From contig CAZAMT010000250.1 of NCBI GenBank assembly GCA_964486145.1, positions 1 through 6,292 on the forward strand: a DNA stretch of 6,292 bases. Direction: 5' to 3'. This DNA comes from CAZAMT01 sp964486145. GTDB lineage: Bacteria > Bacteroidota > Bacteroidia > Bacteroidales > JAAAOM01. The notes under the pieces are model-generated. The model made no database searches. It saw only the letters and a program-made list of their open reading frames with translations, and was not told the DNA's origin. Position 1 is the first letter of the stretch. Each line of letters starts with the position of its first letter. Shown here one piece after another: positions 1 to 6,292 of this stretch. The translations under genes were made by a program, and so were the position numbers.

Positions 1-79
1 AAAACCTGGTTTTTTTGCATTTATAACCTTTACATTATCAATGGTCTTCATTTAGGGAAACGAATTCGATGAATTTGAT

Positions 80-87
80 TAGTTTTG
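80..87 (+). promoter_or_regulatory. possible Bacteroidota -7 promoter element for the downstream two-gene unit
   Basis: TAGTTTTG matches all six fixed bases of the Bacteroidota primary-sigma -7 consensus TAnnTTTG, and lies 58 bases before the ATG at 146, which would give a leader of about 50 bases. I could not find the matching -33 TTTG element at the expected spacing (around 56-60 the sequence reads gaaa), so this is only a half match. A six-base match in an A/T-rich 145-base region can also occur by chance. Transcription could equally enter from upstream of the window. Confidence 0.22.
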
Positions 88-145
88 TCCGTGATAACAA
101 AACGCTGTTGGTTGAAGCATAATAATTGCTGTTAAGTTGCAAGAA

Positions 146-2314
146 ATGATTGTACACCGGAAGGCCCGTATAAAGACACTTTTCTTTTATCTTCTTGTTT
201 TGGTTTTACCATTATCAGTACATTCACAACCGGTTCGTGAAGCTGTGTATACGGATTTCCCCCCATTTATTGATGGATTGCTTGAGCCAGGGGAATGGGA
301 AAACGCATTGCGTTTAGATACCTTTTACCAACGTGAACCCGATGTTGGAGAACCGATTTCAGAAAAAACAGAAGTGTATATTATGTATGACAAAAGCCAT
401 ATATATTTTGGTATCCGTTGTTATGATGATCCGGAGAAGATCACGGCCAAAGAACTGGCGCGTGATGTATCCCTCGGAGAGGATGACAGGATCCAGATAA
501 TACTGGATACTTACCGGAATCAGCGAACAGCATACTGGTTCCAGATTGGCCCTCGTGGCTCCATTGGAGATGCACTTATCAGTGAAAACGGAGCATCATT
601 TAACAAGGCCTGGGACGGGTTATGGAACGGGAAGGCAAAAATAACGGCGATCGGTTGGGAAGCAGAAATTGTGATTCCGTTCAAAACGCTGAGTTTTAAA
701 AAGGGCCAGTCATCATGGGGGTTTAAATTTATCCGACATATTCGCAGAAAGCTTGAATCGGCATACTGGCCTGTTGCCAATTTGAATTCGTACAAATTCC
801 AGGTATCAGATGCAGGTATATTAACCGGGTTGGAAGGAATCAGCAAGGGAATCGGCCTGGATGTAAATCCGTATGCACTTGGAGGAATTATCCACCGTGA
901 AGAACAGACTTTGAATTATGAATGGGATGCCGGCCTGGATATTTTTTACAGGCCTACACCCGCGCTTAAAACTGCTTTGTCTGTAAATACTGATTTTGCC
1001 CAGACAGAGGTTGATAATCGACAGATTAACCTTACGCGTTTCAACCTTCATTTTCCTGAGAAGCGGGATTTTTTTCTTGATGGGGCAAATTATTTTCAAT
1101 TTGGACTTGAAGGTGACGGTTCATACGCGTACAGTAAAAGATTGATACCATTTTTTTCACGGCGTTTGGGCCTTGATCAGAATGGAAATCCCATTCCCAT
1201 TATTTATGGTGCAAAAGTAACCGGACAGGTAGGTAACAATACAAATGTTGGTATCATTAATCTCATGGATCACAGGGACAGCTTAAATTCGATGTTTACT
1301 GCGGCACGTATCACCCAAAATATAGGCAGAGAATCAACCATTGGCTTTATCGGTACGCAAGGCAATGCCAATGCACCAGGCTCCAATGTTCTTACAGGTG
1401 CTGATGTTAAGCTTGCCAGTTCAAGGTTTAACGGCAACAAAAATATTGCTTTGATTTTGTTTGGATTAAAATCTTTTACAGAAGGTATTCAGGGAAATGA
1501 TATGGCCTGGGGCGCTGAAATGATCTATCCAAATGATTTTTTTAATTTACGGGCAGGACATGTCCGGATAGGAGAAGATTTTAAAGCGGGTATCGGCTTT
1601 GTTCCAAGAACCGGTATCCGTGAAACATTTTTGGAATCGGCCCTGGGCCCACGCCCTGATAAATGGGGCCTGATGCAGGTTCGTACAGGTGCCGGCCTGG
1701 ACTATATAACGGATTTCAATAACATTCTACTTACCCGAATCATTAACCTGAATATTATGGAACTCAGGTTTGAATCCGGAGAAACCTTATCGTTTCAGTC
1801 AACCTCGCAGTATGAAAAACTGACCAGTGATTTCCAGATTTTTAAAAATTTTGTTATTCCACAGGATAACTACGATTTTTGGTGGCATAAATTTCAAATT
1901 TTGTCTGCTAAACGAAGGAACTTCTATGCTGGTTCAGGCTACCGTTTTGGAAACTTTTACAGTGGTGCAAGAAAGGATTTATCTTTGGAAATGGGATATA
2001 AGATTGTTGTTCCTTTGTTTATCGGAGGAGAGATACAACACAACCATATTGAACTTCCGGAGGGCGGATTTGTTGCCAAAATTTATCGTGCAAATGTGCA
2101 TGTGTTGTTTAGTCCGAACATTACATTATATAGTTTTCTTCAGTATGATAATAATTCGGAGACAATGGGCTGGCAATCACGGTTCCATTGGATTATTGAA
2201 CCGGGCAAAGAAATTATGCTTGTTTGGAACTCAATAATTACCGATCCCATTGAAAGATTTGCTGTTGTTGATGGAGCTTTGCGTTTTAAAGCAAAATATA
2301 ACATACGCTTTTAA
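146..2314 (+). CDS. outer-membrane beta-barrel protein with CBM9-like N-terminal domain (DUF5916 family)
   Basis: This gene encodes 722 residues from the ATG at 146. The frame also allows a TTG at 137, but the ATG gives a better signal peptide and neither has a Shine-Dalgarno sequence. The N-terminus is a classical signal peptide: basic MIVHRKARIK, a hydrophobic stretch LFFYLLVLVLPL, and a likely cut after VHS at residue 27. Residues about 35-230 resemble a family 9 carbohydrate-binding-like domain, with the opening IDGLLEPGEW and the TEVYIMYDKSHIYFGI strand pair. From about 235 on it is DUF5916-like; the hallmark run DFAQTEVDNRQINLTRF then FPEKRDFFLDG (residues about 283-312) and FFSRRLG (about 336-342) are clear. 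Alternating strands and a terminal Phe (YNIRF) fit an outer-membrane beta-barrel. The length is normal and no break is seen. The family's ligand is unknown to me; sugar binding is suggested only by the fold name. It is probably co-transcribed with the gene that follows. Confidence 0.88.
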   Translation: MIVHRKARIKTLFFYLLVLVLPLSVHSQPVREAVYTDFPPFIDGLLEPGEWENALRLDTFYQREPDVGEPISEKTEVYIMYDKSHIYFGIRCYDDPEKITAKELARDVSLGEDDRIQIILDTYRNQRTAYWFQIGPRGSIGDALISENGASFNKAWDGLWNGKAKITAIGWEAEIVIPFKTLSFKKGQSSWGFKFIRHIRRKLESAYWPVANLNSYKFQVSDAGILTGLEGISKGIGLDVNPYALGGIIHREEQTLNYEWDAGLDIFYRPTPALKTALSVNTDFAQTEVDNRQINLTRFNLHFPEKRDFFLDGANYFQFGLEGDGSYAYSKRLIPFFSRRLGLDQNGNPIPIIYGAKVTGQVGNNTNVGIINLMDHRDSLNSMFTAARITQNIGRESTIGFIGTQGNANAPGSNVLTGADVKLASSRFNGNKNIALILFGLKSFTEGIQGNDMAWGAEMIYPNDFFNLRAGHVRIGEDFKAGIGFVPRTGIRETFLESALGPRPDKWGLMQVRTGAGLDYITDFNNILLTRIINLNIMELRFESGETLSFQSTSQYEKLTSDFQIFKNFVIPQDNYDFWWHKFQILSAKRRNFYAGSGYRFGNFYSGARKDLSLEMGYKIVVPLFIGGEIQHNHIELPEGGFVAKIYRANVHVLFSPNITLYSFLQYDNNSETMGWQSRFHWIIEPGKEIMLVWNSIITDPIERFAVVDGALRFKAKYNIRF

Positions 2315-2351
2315 TTTATGAAATGGATAAAATTTAAAAAATTATAGTATC

Positions 2352-5300
2352 ATGAATTTTAGTCGATGGATAGTTTTGGTATATTTTGGTTTACTTTTTT
2401 GTAATTACGGGTTTTCCAATGAAGGATCTTCGAGTTTGTCAAATCCGGATTCCATTCCGGCTGATGTTTTAAACGGATTAAAATTTCGATCCATTGGTCC
2501 TGCCATGACATCCGGACGGATTGCAGATTTTGCAGTTCATCCCGATGATCATCGTGTTTATTACGTTGGGGTAGCGAGTGGAAATATCTGGAAAACGACC
2601 AATGCGGGAACAACATTCGAACCGGTATTTGAGAATTATGGTTCATATGCCATTGGTTCACTTGCAATGGATCCAAATAATCCCAATGTAGTATGGGCAG
2701 GAACGGGCGAGAACAACCACCAGCGTGCCCTTGGTTATGGAGACGGAATATATAAAACCATTGATGGTGGTAAATCCTGGAAGAATATGGGTTTGAAAGC
2801 ATCAAGGCATATCGGGATGATTGCAATTGATCCCAAAAATACCGATATTGTGTTTGTTGCTGCCGAGGGTTCGGCATGGGGGCCGGGGGGTGACCGGGGA
2901 CTGTATAAAACCACGGATGGAGGGGAAACATGGAATCGCGTACTTTATGTAAGTGAGAATACAGGAATAAACAATGTCATTATTGACCCACGCTATTCAA
3001 ATATTATTTATGCGTCATCTGAGCAGCGGCGCAGGCATGTGCATACAAAAATTGGTGGCGGACCCGAAACCACCATATATAAATCAACGGATGGCGGAGA
3101 AAACTGGCGGAAAATTGATAATGGCCTTCCAAAGGTACACATGGGAGGCATGGGTATCGCCCTTTCACCTGCAAATCCGGATGTTTTGTATGTCATCATT
3201 GAAGCCCAGGTGGATGCACACGGCAAAGATCAAAGCGGGTTTTACAGAAGTACAAACCGTGGTGAATCATGGACAAGAATGAGTGACCATCACAGCAGCG
3301 GGCAGTATTACAACGAAATATATTGTGATCCAAAAGATGTGGATAAGGTTTATTCTGTTGAAACAATTTCGCATTATACAGAAGATGGCGGTAAAACATT
3401 TAAGAAACTGAACCGAAAAAACAGGCACGTTGATGATCACGCGTTATGGATAGATCCGGGCAATACCGGGCATTTGATCATTGGTGGTGATGGCGGCATC
3501 TATGAATCATACGATGCCGGGAATACATGGGATTTTAGAACCAATCTGCCGATAACCCAGTTTTATCGTGTTGCCGTGGATAATGACTATCCCTTTTACA
3601 ACGTATATGGCGGCACACAGGATAACAATACGCTCGGAGGGCCGTCTCAAACTAAAAGCAGGCAGGGTATTACTTCTGAAGATTGGTTTCCGACCCTGGG
3701 AGGTGACGGATTCTGGCCTGCCATAGACCCTGAAAACCCTGATATTGTGTATTCTGAGTATCAATATGGCAATCTTTACAGGATAGATAAAAAAAGTGGC
3801 GAGCGTTTATACATCAAGCCCATGCCTGAAAAAGGAGAATACACCTTTAAATGGAACTGGAATACACCTTTTATGATAAGTCCCCATTCCAAAACCCGCT
3901 TGTACATTGCGGCAAATGTGGTATTTAGAAGTGATGATCGCGGTAATAGCTGGAAAAGGATCAGTGATGATTTAACCACAGGAACTGACAGGAATGCATG
4001 GCCGGTCATGGATCGCTACTGGAGTGCAGATGCTGTGAAAAAGGACGTGTCCACATCATTATTCGGAACCATTGTTTCGATGGATGAATCACCGGTGAAA
4101 GAAAACCTGGTGTACATTGGCACGGACGATGGAGTGATACAGGTAACTGAGGATGCTGCAATCTGGAAGAAAAGTGAATCATTCCCGGAAGTTCCTGAAC
4201 ATACGTATATAAGTGATATCAGGGCATCAAAACATGATGAGAATGTGGTTTTTGCAACTTTCGATAACCGCAAACGCGATGATTTCACACCATATGTACT
4301 GAAAAGTACCGACAAGGGAAAAACATGGCAAAGTATCTCAGCCAATTTACCAGGGAATCATACCGTACATACCATCCAGCAGGATCATGTGGATCCGGAT
4401 TTGTTATTTGTTGGAACGGAATTCGGAGTGTTTTATACAAACAATGGAGGTTTATCCTGGACAAAGATGGGGTCAGGGTTACCAACCATATCAGTGAGGG
4501 ATATGGAAATACAGAAACGGGAAAATGATTTGGTATTGGCAACGTTTGGGCGCGGCATTTATATTTTGGACGACTATTCGGTATTGAGAGAGATTGATAA
4601 AACTTTTCTTGAGAAAGATGCACATCTGTTTGGTGTAAAAGATGCCCTGATGTATATGCAGACCAGTGGCAAATATGGCCAGGGATCAACTTTTTTTAGT
4701 GCACCGAATCCTCCGTTTGGCGCCATTTTTACATATTATCTGCAAGAGGAGCCAAAAACAAAGCGGCAGGAGCGATGGGAAAAAGAAAAGGAACTGTTTG
4801 AGGGAAAAGTGCCTGTACCCCAACCGGAAAGAGAGGTTATTAGAGAAGAAGAAAGGGAAGATAAGCCATACCTGCTATTTACAGTTACCGGTAATAATGG
4901 GAGAATCATACGTAAATTAAAGGCTCCGGCGAAAAAAGGTATAAACAGGGTCAACTGGGATTTGCGTTATCCTGATTTCGAACCTGTGAAATCTGCAAAA
5001 GAGAAAACGGGTGATGCCAAAGAATTTGCAAGCGGATTTTTCACGATGCCGGGAAAATACCAGGTTTCATTATCGGTGGTGGAAAAAGGACAGATAAAAA
5101 AAGTAGCAGCACCGGTTTCATTTAAAACAGCATTGTTAGCAGATAAAACGATTCCTGCAAGAGATAAAGGGGAGCTAATTTCGTTTCAGGAGGAGATAGG
5201 TGCATTGGGAAGGGATGTGTACGGTTGCTATGCGTTTGTTTCGGATCTCAATAAAAAAATTGAGATACTGAAAAGGGCCGCGGTGGAAGCACCAACAGAA

Positions 5301-5630
5301 ACCACAACCATGATGACGCGCATTTATGAAACGGAGAAGGAACTGGATAGTATTGTTTTCGAATTGCGTGGAACGGTTTCTAAAGCCAGCGCAGAGGAGG
5401 TGCCTCCGGAGCCGGTTTCAATATTGGACCGGATGAATTACCTCCTTCGTCGTCAATGGAGTTCCACAGCCGATCCAACGCAAACCGAACGTATGAATCT
5501 AAAAATCCTGAAAGAAGATTTCCCGGCATTGTTGAATGAAGTCAATCGAATTGATCAGGAGATAAAGCAATTAGAGAATGAACTTGAGAAACAACAGGCG
5601 CCCTGGACACCCGGGAGGTTGCCGGAGTAA
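2352..5630 (+). CDS. exported Asp-box (BNR/VPS10-sortilin-like) beta-propeller protein
   Basis: This encodes 1092 residues. The ATG at 2352 is the only reasonable start, because an in-frame TAA lies at 2328. Residues 1-22 form a signal peptide (WIVLVYFGLLF core); the Cys at 17 sits in a poor lipobox, so I favour a soluble secreted or periplasmic protein. At least ten Asp-box motifs ([ST]-x-[DN]-x-G-x-x-[WF]) begin at residues 82, 136, 187, 245, 300, 343, 386, 527, 652 and 696, indicating two stacked or one large beta-propeller over about 45-745. A charged linker (800-838), an Ig-like/FlgD-like sandwich (about 838-925, with GINRVNWDLRYP) and a helical, coiled-coil-prone tail (935-1082) follow. 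The ending APWTPGRLPE is how I remember this family ending, so the protein looks complete. Relatives are often named glycosyl hydrolase, but I see no sialidase RIP motif or catalytic set, so no enzyme activity is claimed. Propellers of this kind usually bind proteins or peptides. It lies 37 bases after the DUF5916 gene. Confidence 0.87.
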   Translation: MNFSRWIVLVYFGLLFCNYGFSNEGSSSLSNPDSIPADVLNGLKFRSIGPAMTSGRIADFAVHPDDHRVYYVGVASGNIWKTTNAGTTFEPVFENYGSYAIGSLAMDPNNPNVVWAGTGENNHQRALGYGDGIYKTIDGGKSWKNMGLKASRHIGMIAIDPKNTDIVFVAAEGSAWGPGGDRGLYKTTDGGETWNRVLYVSENTGINNVIIDPRYSNIIYASSEQRRRHVHTKIGGGPETTIYKSTDGGENWRKIDNGLPKVHMGGMGIALSPANPDVLYVIIEAQVDAHGKDQSGFYRSTNRGESWTRMSDHHSSGQYYNEIYCDPKDVDKVYSVETISHYTEDGGKTFKKLNRKNRHVDDHALWIDPGNTGHLIIGGDGGIYESYDAGNTWDFRTNLPITQFYRVAVDNDYPFYNVYGGTQDNNTLGGPSQTKSRQGITSEDWFPTLGGDGFWPAIDPENPDIVYSEYQYGNLYRIDKKSGERLYIKPMPEKGEYTFKWNWNTPFMISPHSKTRLYIAANVVFRSDDRGNSWKRISDDLTTGTDRNAWPVMDRYWSADAVKKDVSTSLFGTIVSMDESPVKENLVYIGTDDGVIQVTEDAAIWKKSESFPEVPEHTYISDIRASKHDENVVFATFDNRKRDDFTPYVLKSTDKGKTWQSISANLPGNHTVHTIQQDHVDPDLLFVGTEFGVFYTNNGGLSWTKMGSGLPTISVRDMEIQKRENDLVLATFGRGIYILDDYSVLREIDKTFLEKDAHLFGVKDALMYMQTSGKYGQGSTFFSAPNPPFGAIFTYYLQEEPKTKRQERWEKEKELFEGKVPVPQPEREVIREEEREDKPYLLFTVTGNNGRIIRKLKAPAKKGINRVNWDLRYPDFEPVKSAKEKTGDAKEFASGFFTMPGKYQVSLSVVEKGQIKKVAAPVSFKTALLADKTIPARDKGELISFQEEIGALGRDVYGCYAFVSDLNKKIEILKRAAVEAPTETTTMMTRIYETEKELDSIVFELRGTVSKASAEEVPPEPVSILDRMNYLLRRQWSSTADPTQTERMNLKILKEDFPALLNEVNRIDQEIKQLENELEKQQAPWTPGRLPE

Positions 5631-5645
5631 TATGAGTCGTTATAA

Positions 5646-5680
5646 AGTAAGATGCACGCCGTGTTAATAAACATCTTACT
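5646..5680. repeat. perfect 9-bp inverted repeat in the spacer before the nuclease gene
   Basis: AGTAAGATG (5646-5654) is the exact reverse complement of CATCTTACT (5672-5680), separated by 17 bases. The spacer begins with CACGCCGTG, which can form a small inner 3-bp stem (CAC/GTG) on top of the main one. There is no T run after the right arm on the plus strand (AAAAATG follows) and only TTTATA after it on the minus strand, so it is not a standard intrinsic terminator. The arms are A/T-rich. Possible roles are a weak or factor-assisted terminator for the upstream unit, an operator for a repressor of the downstream gene, or a scar of insertion. The sequence does not decide between them. Confidence 0.6.
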
Positions 5681-5712
5681 AAAAATGCGTGGGCTAACAT
5701 TGAAAAAAAAAC

Positions 5713-6292
5713 ATGATTCCATTAGATAAGGATTTACAAAAAGCAAAGAAACGTTTAAAAGAATTTGGAGAGATTTCTTTAAGGATTTTACAGTATTTGC
5801 CTAATGTTTTAAGTAACTCTGAAATTAAAAATAACTATATCATTTATTCAAGTGAGATTGCAGGGACAATAAAATATGTTCGACCTATCAATCAAAACTT
5901 ATTTATTGCAAATCCTGCAGATTTCAGTGATAATTTTGAAAAACTTCAACGAATATTTAAAAAATTAATAAACGGTGCTGAAATAAAAAATACAGAAAAA
6001 AATATTATAGATAACACTATTTATACTATCCAACAATCAATAGGTGCTGGTTTAGATTTACTTGTAAATCCTAATAGTGCAAGAAAGCATGTTGGTAATA
6101 GATTTGAAGAATTGATAAAAGTTATTTTTACAGAAATAGGTGTTTCTAATAAAAGAATTGTTTTACAGATACCATATGAAACTAATGAAGGTACAAAAAC
6201 TTATAAATGTGAGAATGATTTAATATTGTCACCATTTGATAAGGTTAAATCATCACCTCAATCTATTGATGAAAAAGAAATTGTACTTTCAG
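5713..6292 (+). CDS. N-terminal part of a probable PD-(D/E)XK restriction endonuclease (cut by window edge)
   Basis: An open frame of 193 codons plus one base runs off the right edge with no stop. The start is firm: an in-frame TGA lies at 5701-5703 and ATG 5713 is the next start, preceded by a run of nine A and no Shine-Dalgarno. There is no signal peptide, so it is cytoplasmic. Residues 1-120 are a mostly helical, Lys/Asn/Ile-rich N-terminal region I do not recognise. Residues 124-145 (ARKHVGNRFEELIKVIF) form a helix with a G-x-x-F-E motif, typical of the first core helix of PD-(D/E)XK nucleases. Strands follow: KRIVLQIPY (147-155), YKCENDLILSPF (164-175, candidate catalytic Asp169) and KEIVLS (188-193). 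The metal-binding Lys would be expected at about 195, just past the edge. G+C is about 26% against about 40% or more in the neighbours, a sign of transfer. A type II restriction enzyme is my best reading; another PD-(D/E)XK defence nuclease is possible. The specificity cannot be told. Confidence 0.66.
   Translation, partial: MIPLDKDLQKAKKRLKEFGEISLRILQYLPNVLSNSEIKNNYIIYSSEIAGTIKYVRPINQNLFIANPADFSDNFEKLQRIFKKLINGAEIKNTEKNIIDNTIYTIQQSIGAGLDLLVNPNSARKHVGNRFEELIKVIFTEIGVSNKRIVLQIPYETNEGTKTYKCENDLILSPFDKVKSSPQSIDEKEIVLS

Noticed and set aside
1..72. Possible 3' end of an upstream gene: frame 2 reads KPGFFAFITFTLSMVFI then TAG at 53-55; frame 1 stays open to TGA at 70-72
   Set aside because: Two frames are open from the left edge and both are hydrophobic and too short to choose between. 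The frame 2 tail looks like a membrane protein end, but nothing in the window confirms it.
69..122. 17-codon open frame MNLISFVRDNKTLLVEA before the barrel gene
   Set aside because: It is very short, has no start signal and shows no recognisable leader-peptide character. It is more likely chance.
137..145. TTG at 137 as the start of the barrel gene
   Set aside because: It adds only three residues, is a rarer start codon, and the ATG at 146 sits directly before the basic n-region of the signal peptide.
2318..2347. Nine-codon frame MKWIKFKKL in the 37-base gap between the two large genes
   Set aside because: It is an A/T-rich chance frame with no support as a leader peptide.
2359..2931. 190-codon open frame on the minus strand inside the propeller gene, with other antisense frames across both large genes
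   Set aside because: These overlap well-supported coding sequence completely, and their translations show no domain, signal or low-complexity pattern of a real protein. They are shadows of the sense frame.
2352..5630. Naming the propeller protein a glycosyl hydrolase or sialidase
   Set aside because: Asp boxes occur in many non-enzymatic propellers. I see no RIP arginine motif or Tyr/Glu/Asp catalytic arrangement, so the label would rest only on database habit.
5646..5685. Intrinsic terminator after the propeller gene
   Set aside because: The stem is A/T-rich with a 17-base loop, and the plus strand continues AAAAATG with no T run.
5662..5699. Integron attC-like site (TGTTA at 5662-5666 and TAACA at 5695-5699 are inverted)
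   Set aside because: The core-like bases are in the wrong order, with GTTA first and TAAC last, and do not match the RYYYAAC...GTTRRRY consensus. Five bases of pairing is too little.
5695..5702. TAACATTG as a -7 promoter element for the nuclease gene
   Set aside because: It matches five of six fixed bases but lies only ten bases before the ATG, and no TTTG is found at -33 spacing.

Overview
The window looks like a stretch of Bacteroidota chromosome. The evidence is indirect. Two large genes belong to exported-protein families that are common in that phylum. None of the three start codons has a recognisable Shine-Dalgarno sequence, and the bases before them are A/T-rich instead, which is usual there. 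By hand counts of sampled lines, the first 5.6 kb runs at roughly 38-50% G+C.

Layout: 1-145 is a short leader with an unresolved tail of whatever lies upstream and one possible Bacteroidota-type -7 promoter element. 146-2314 encodes an outer-membrane beta-barrel protein with an N-terminal CBM9-like domain followed by a DUF5916 barrel. Only 37 bases later, 2352-5630 encodes a 1092-residue exported protein of Asp-box (BNR/VPS10-sortilin-like) beta-propeller repeats with an Ig-like/FlgD-like domain and a helical C-terminus. These two genes are probably one transcription unit, and both products act in the cell envelope. Their substrate is not evident from the sequence.

5631-5712 is an 82-base spacer holding a perfect 9-bp inverted repeat (5646-5654 / 5672-5680). 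After it the composition drops sharply: my hand count for 5761-6292 is 137 G+C in 532 bases, about 26%. There an open frame starts at 5713 and runs off the right edge with no stop. Its 193 visible residues have the layout expected of a PD-(D/E)XK nuclease, most likely a type II restriction endonuclease: a helix with a G-x-x-F-E motif, then beta strands with a central Asp, cut off exactly where the catalytic Lys strand should come.

The interesting part is therefore the right end, which appears to be the left border of a horizontally acquired restriction-modification or other defence locus inserted behind a housekeeping-like envelope operon. The partner methyltransferase, if there is one, lies outside the window. 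The rest of the window is ordinary for the phylum.
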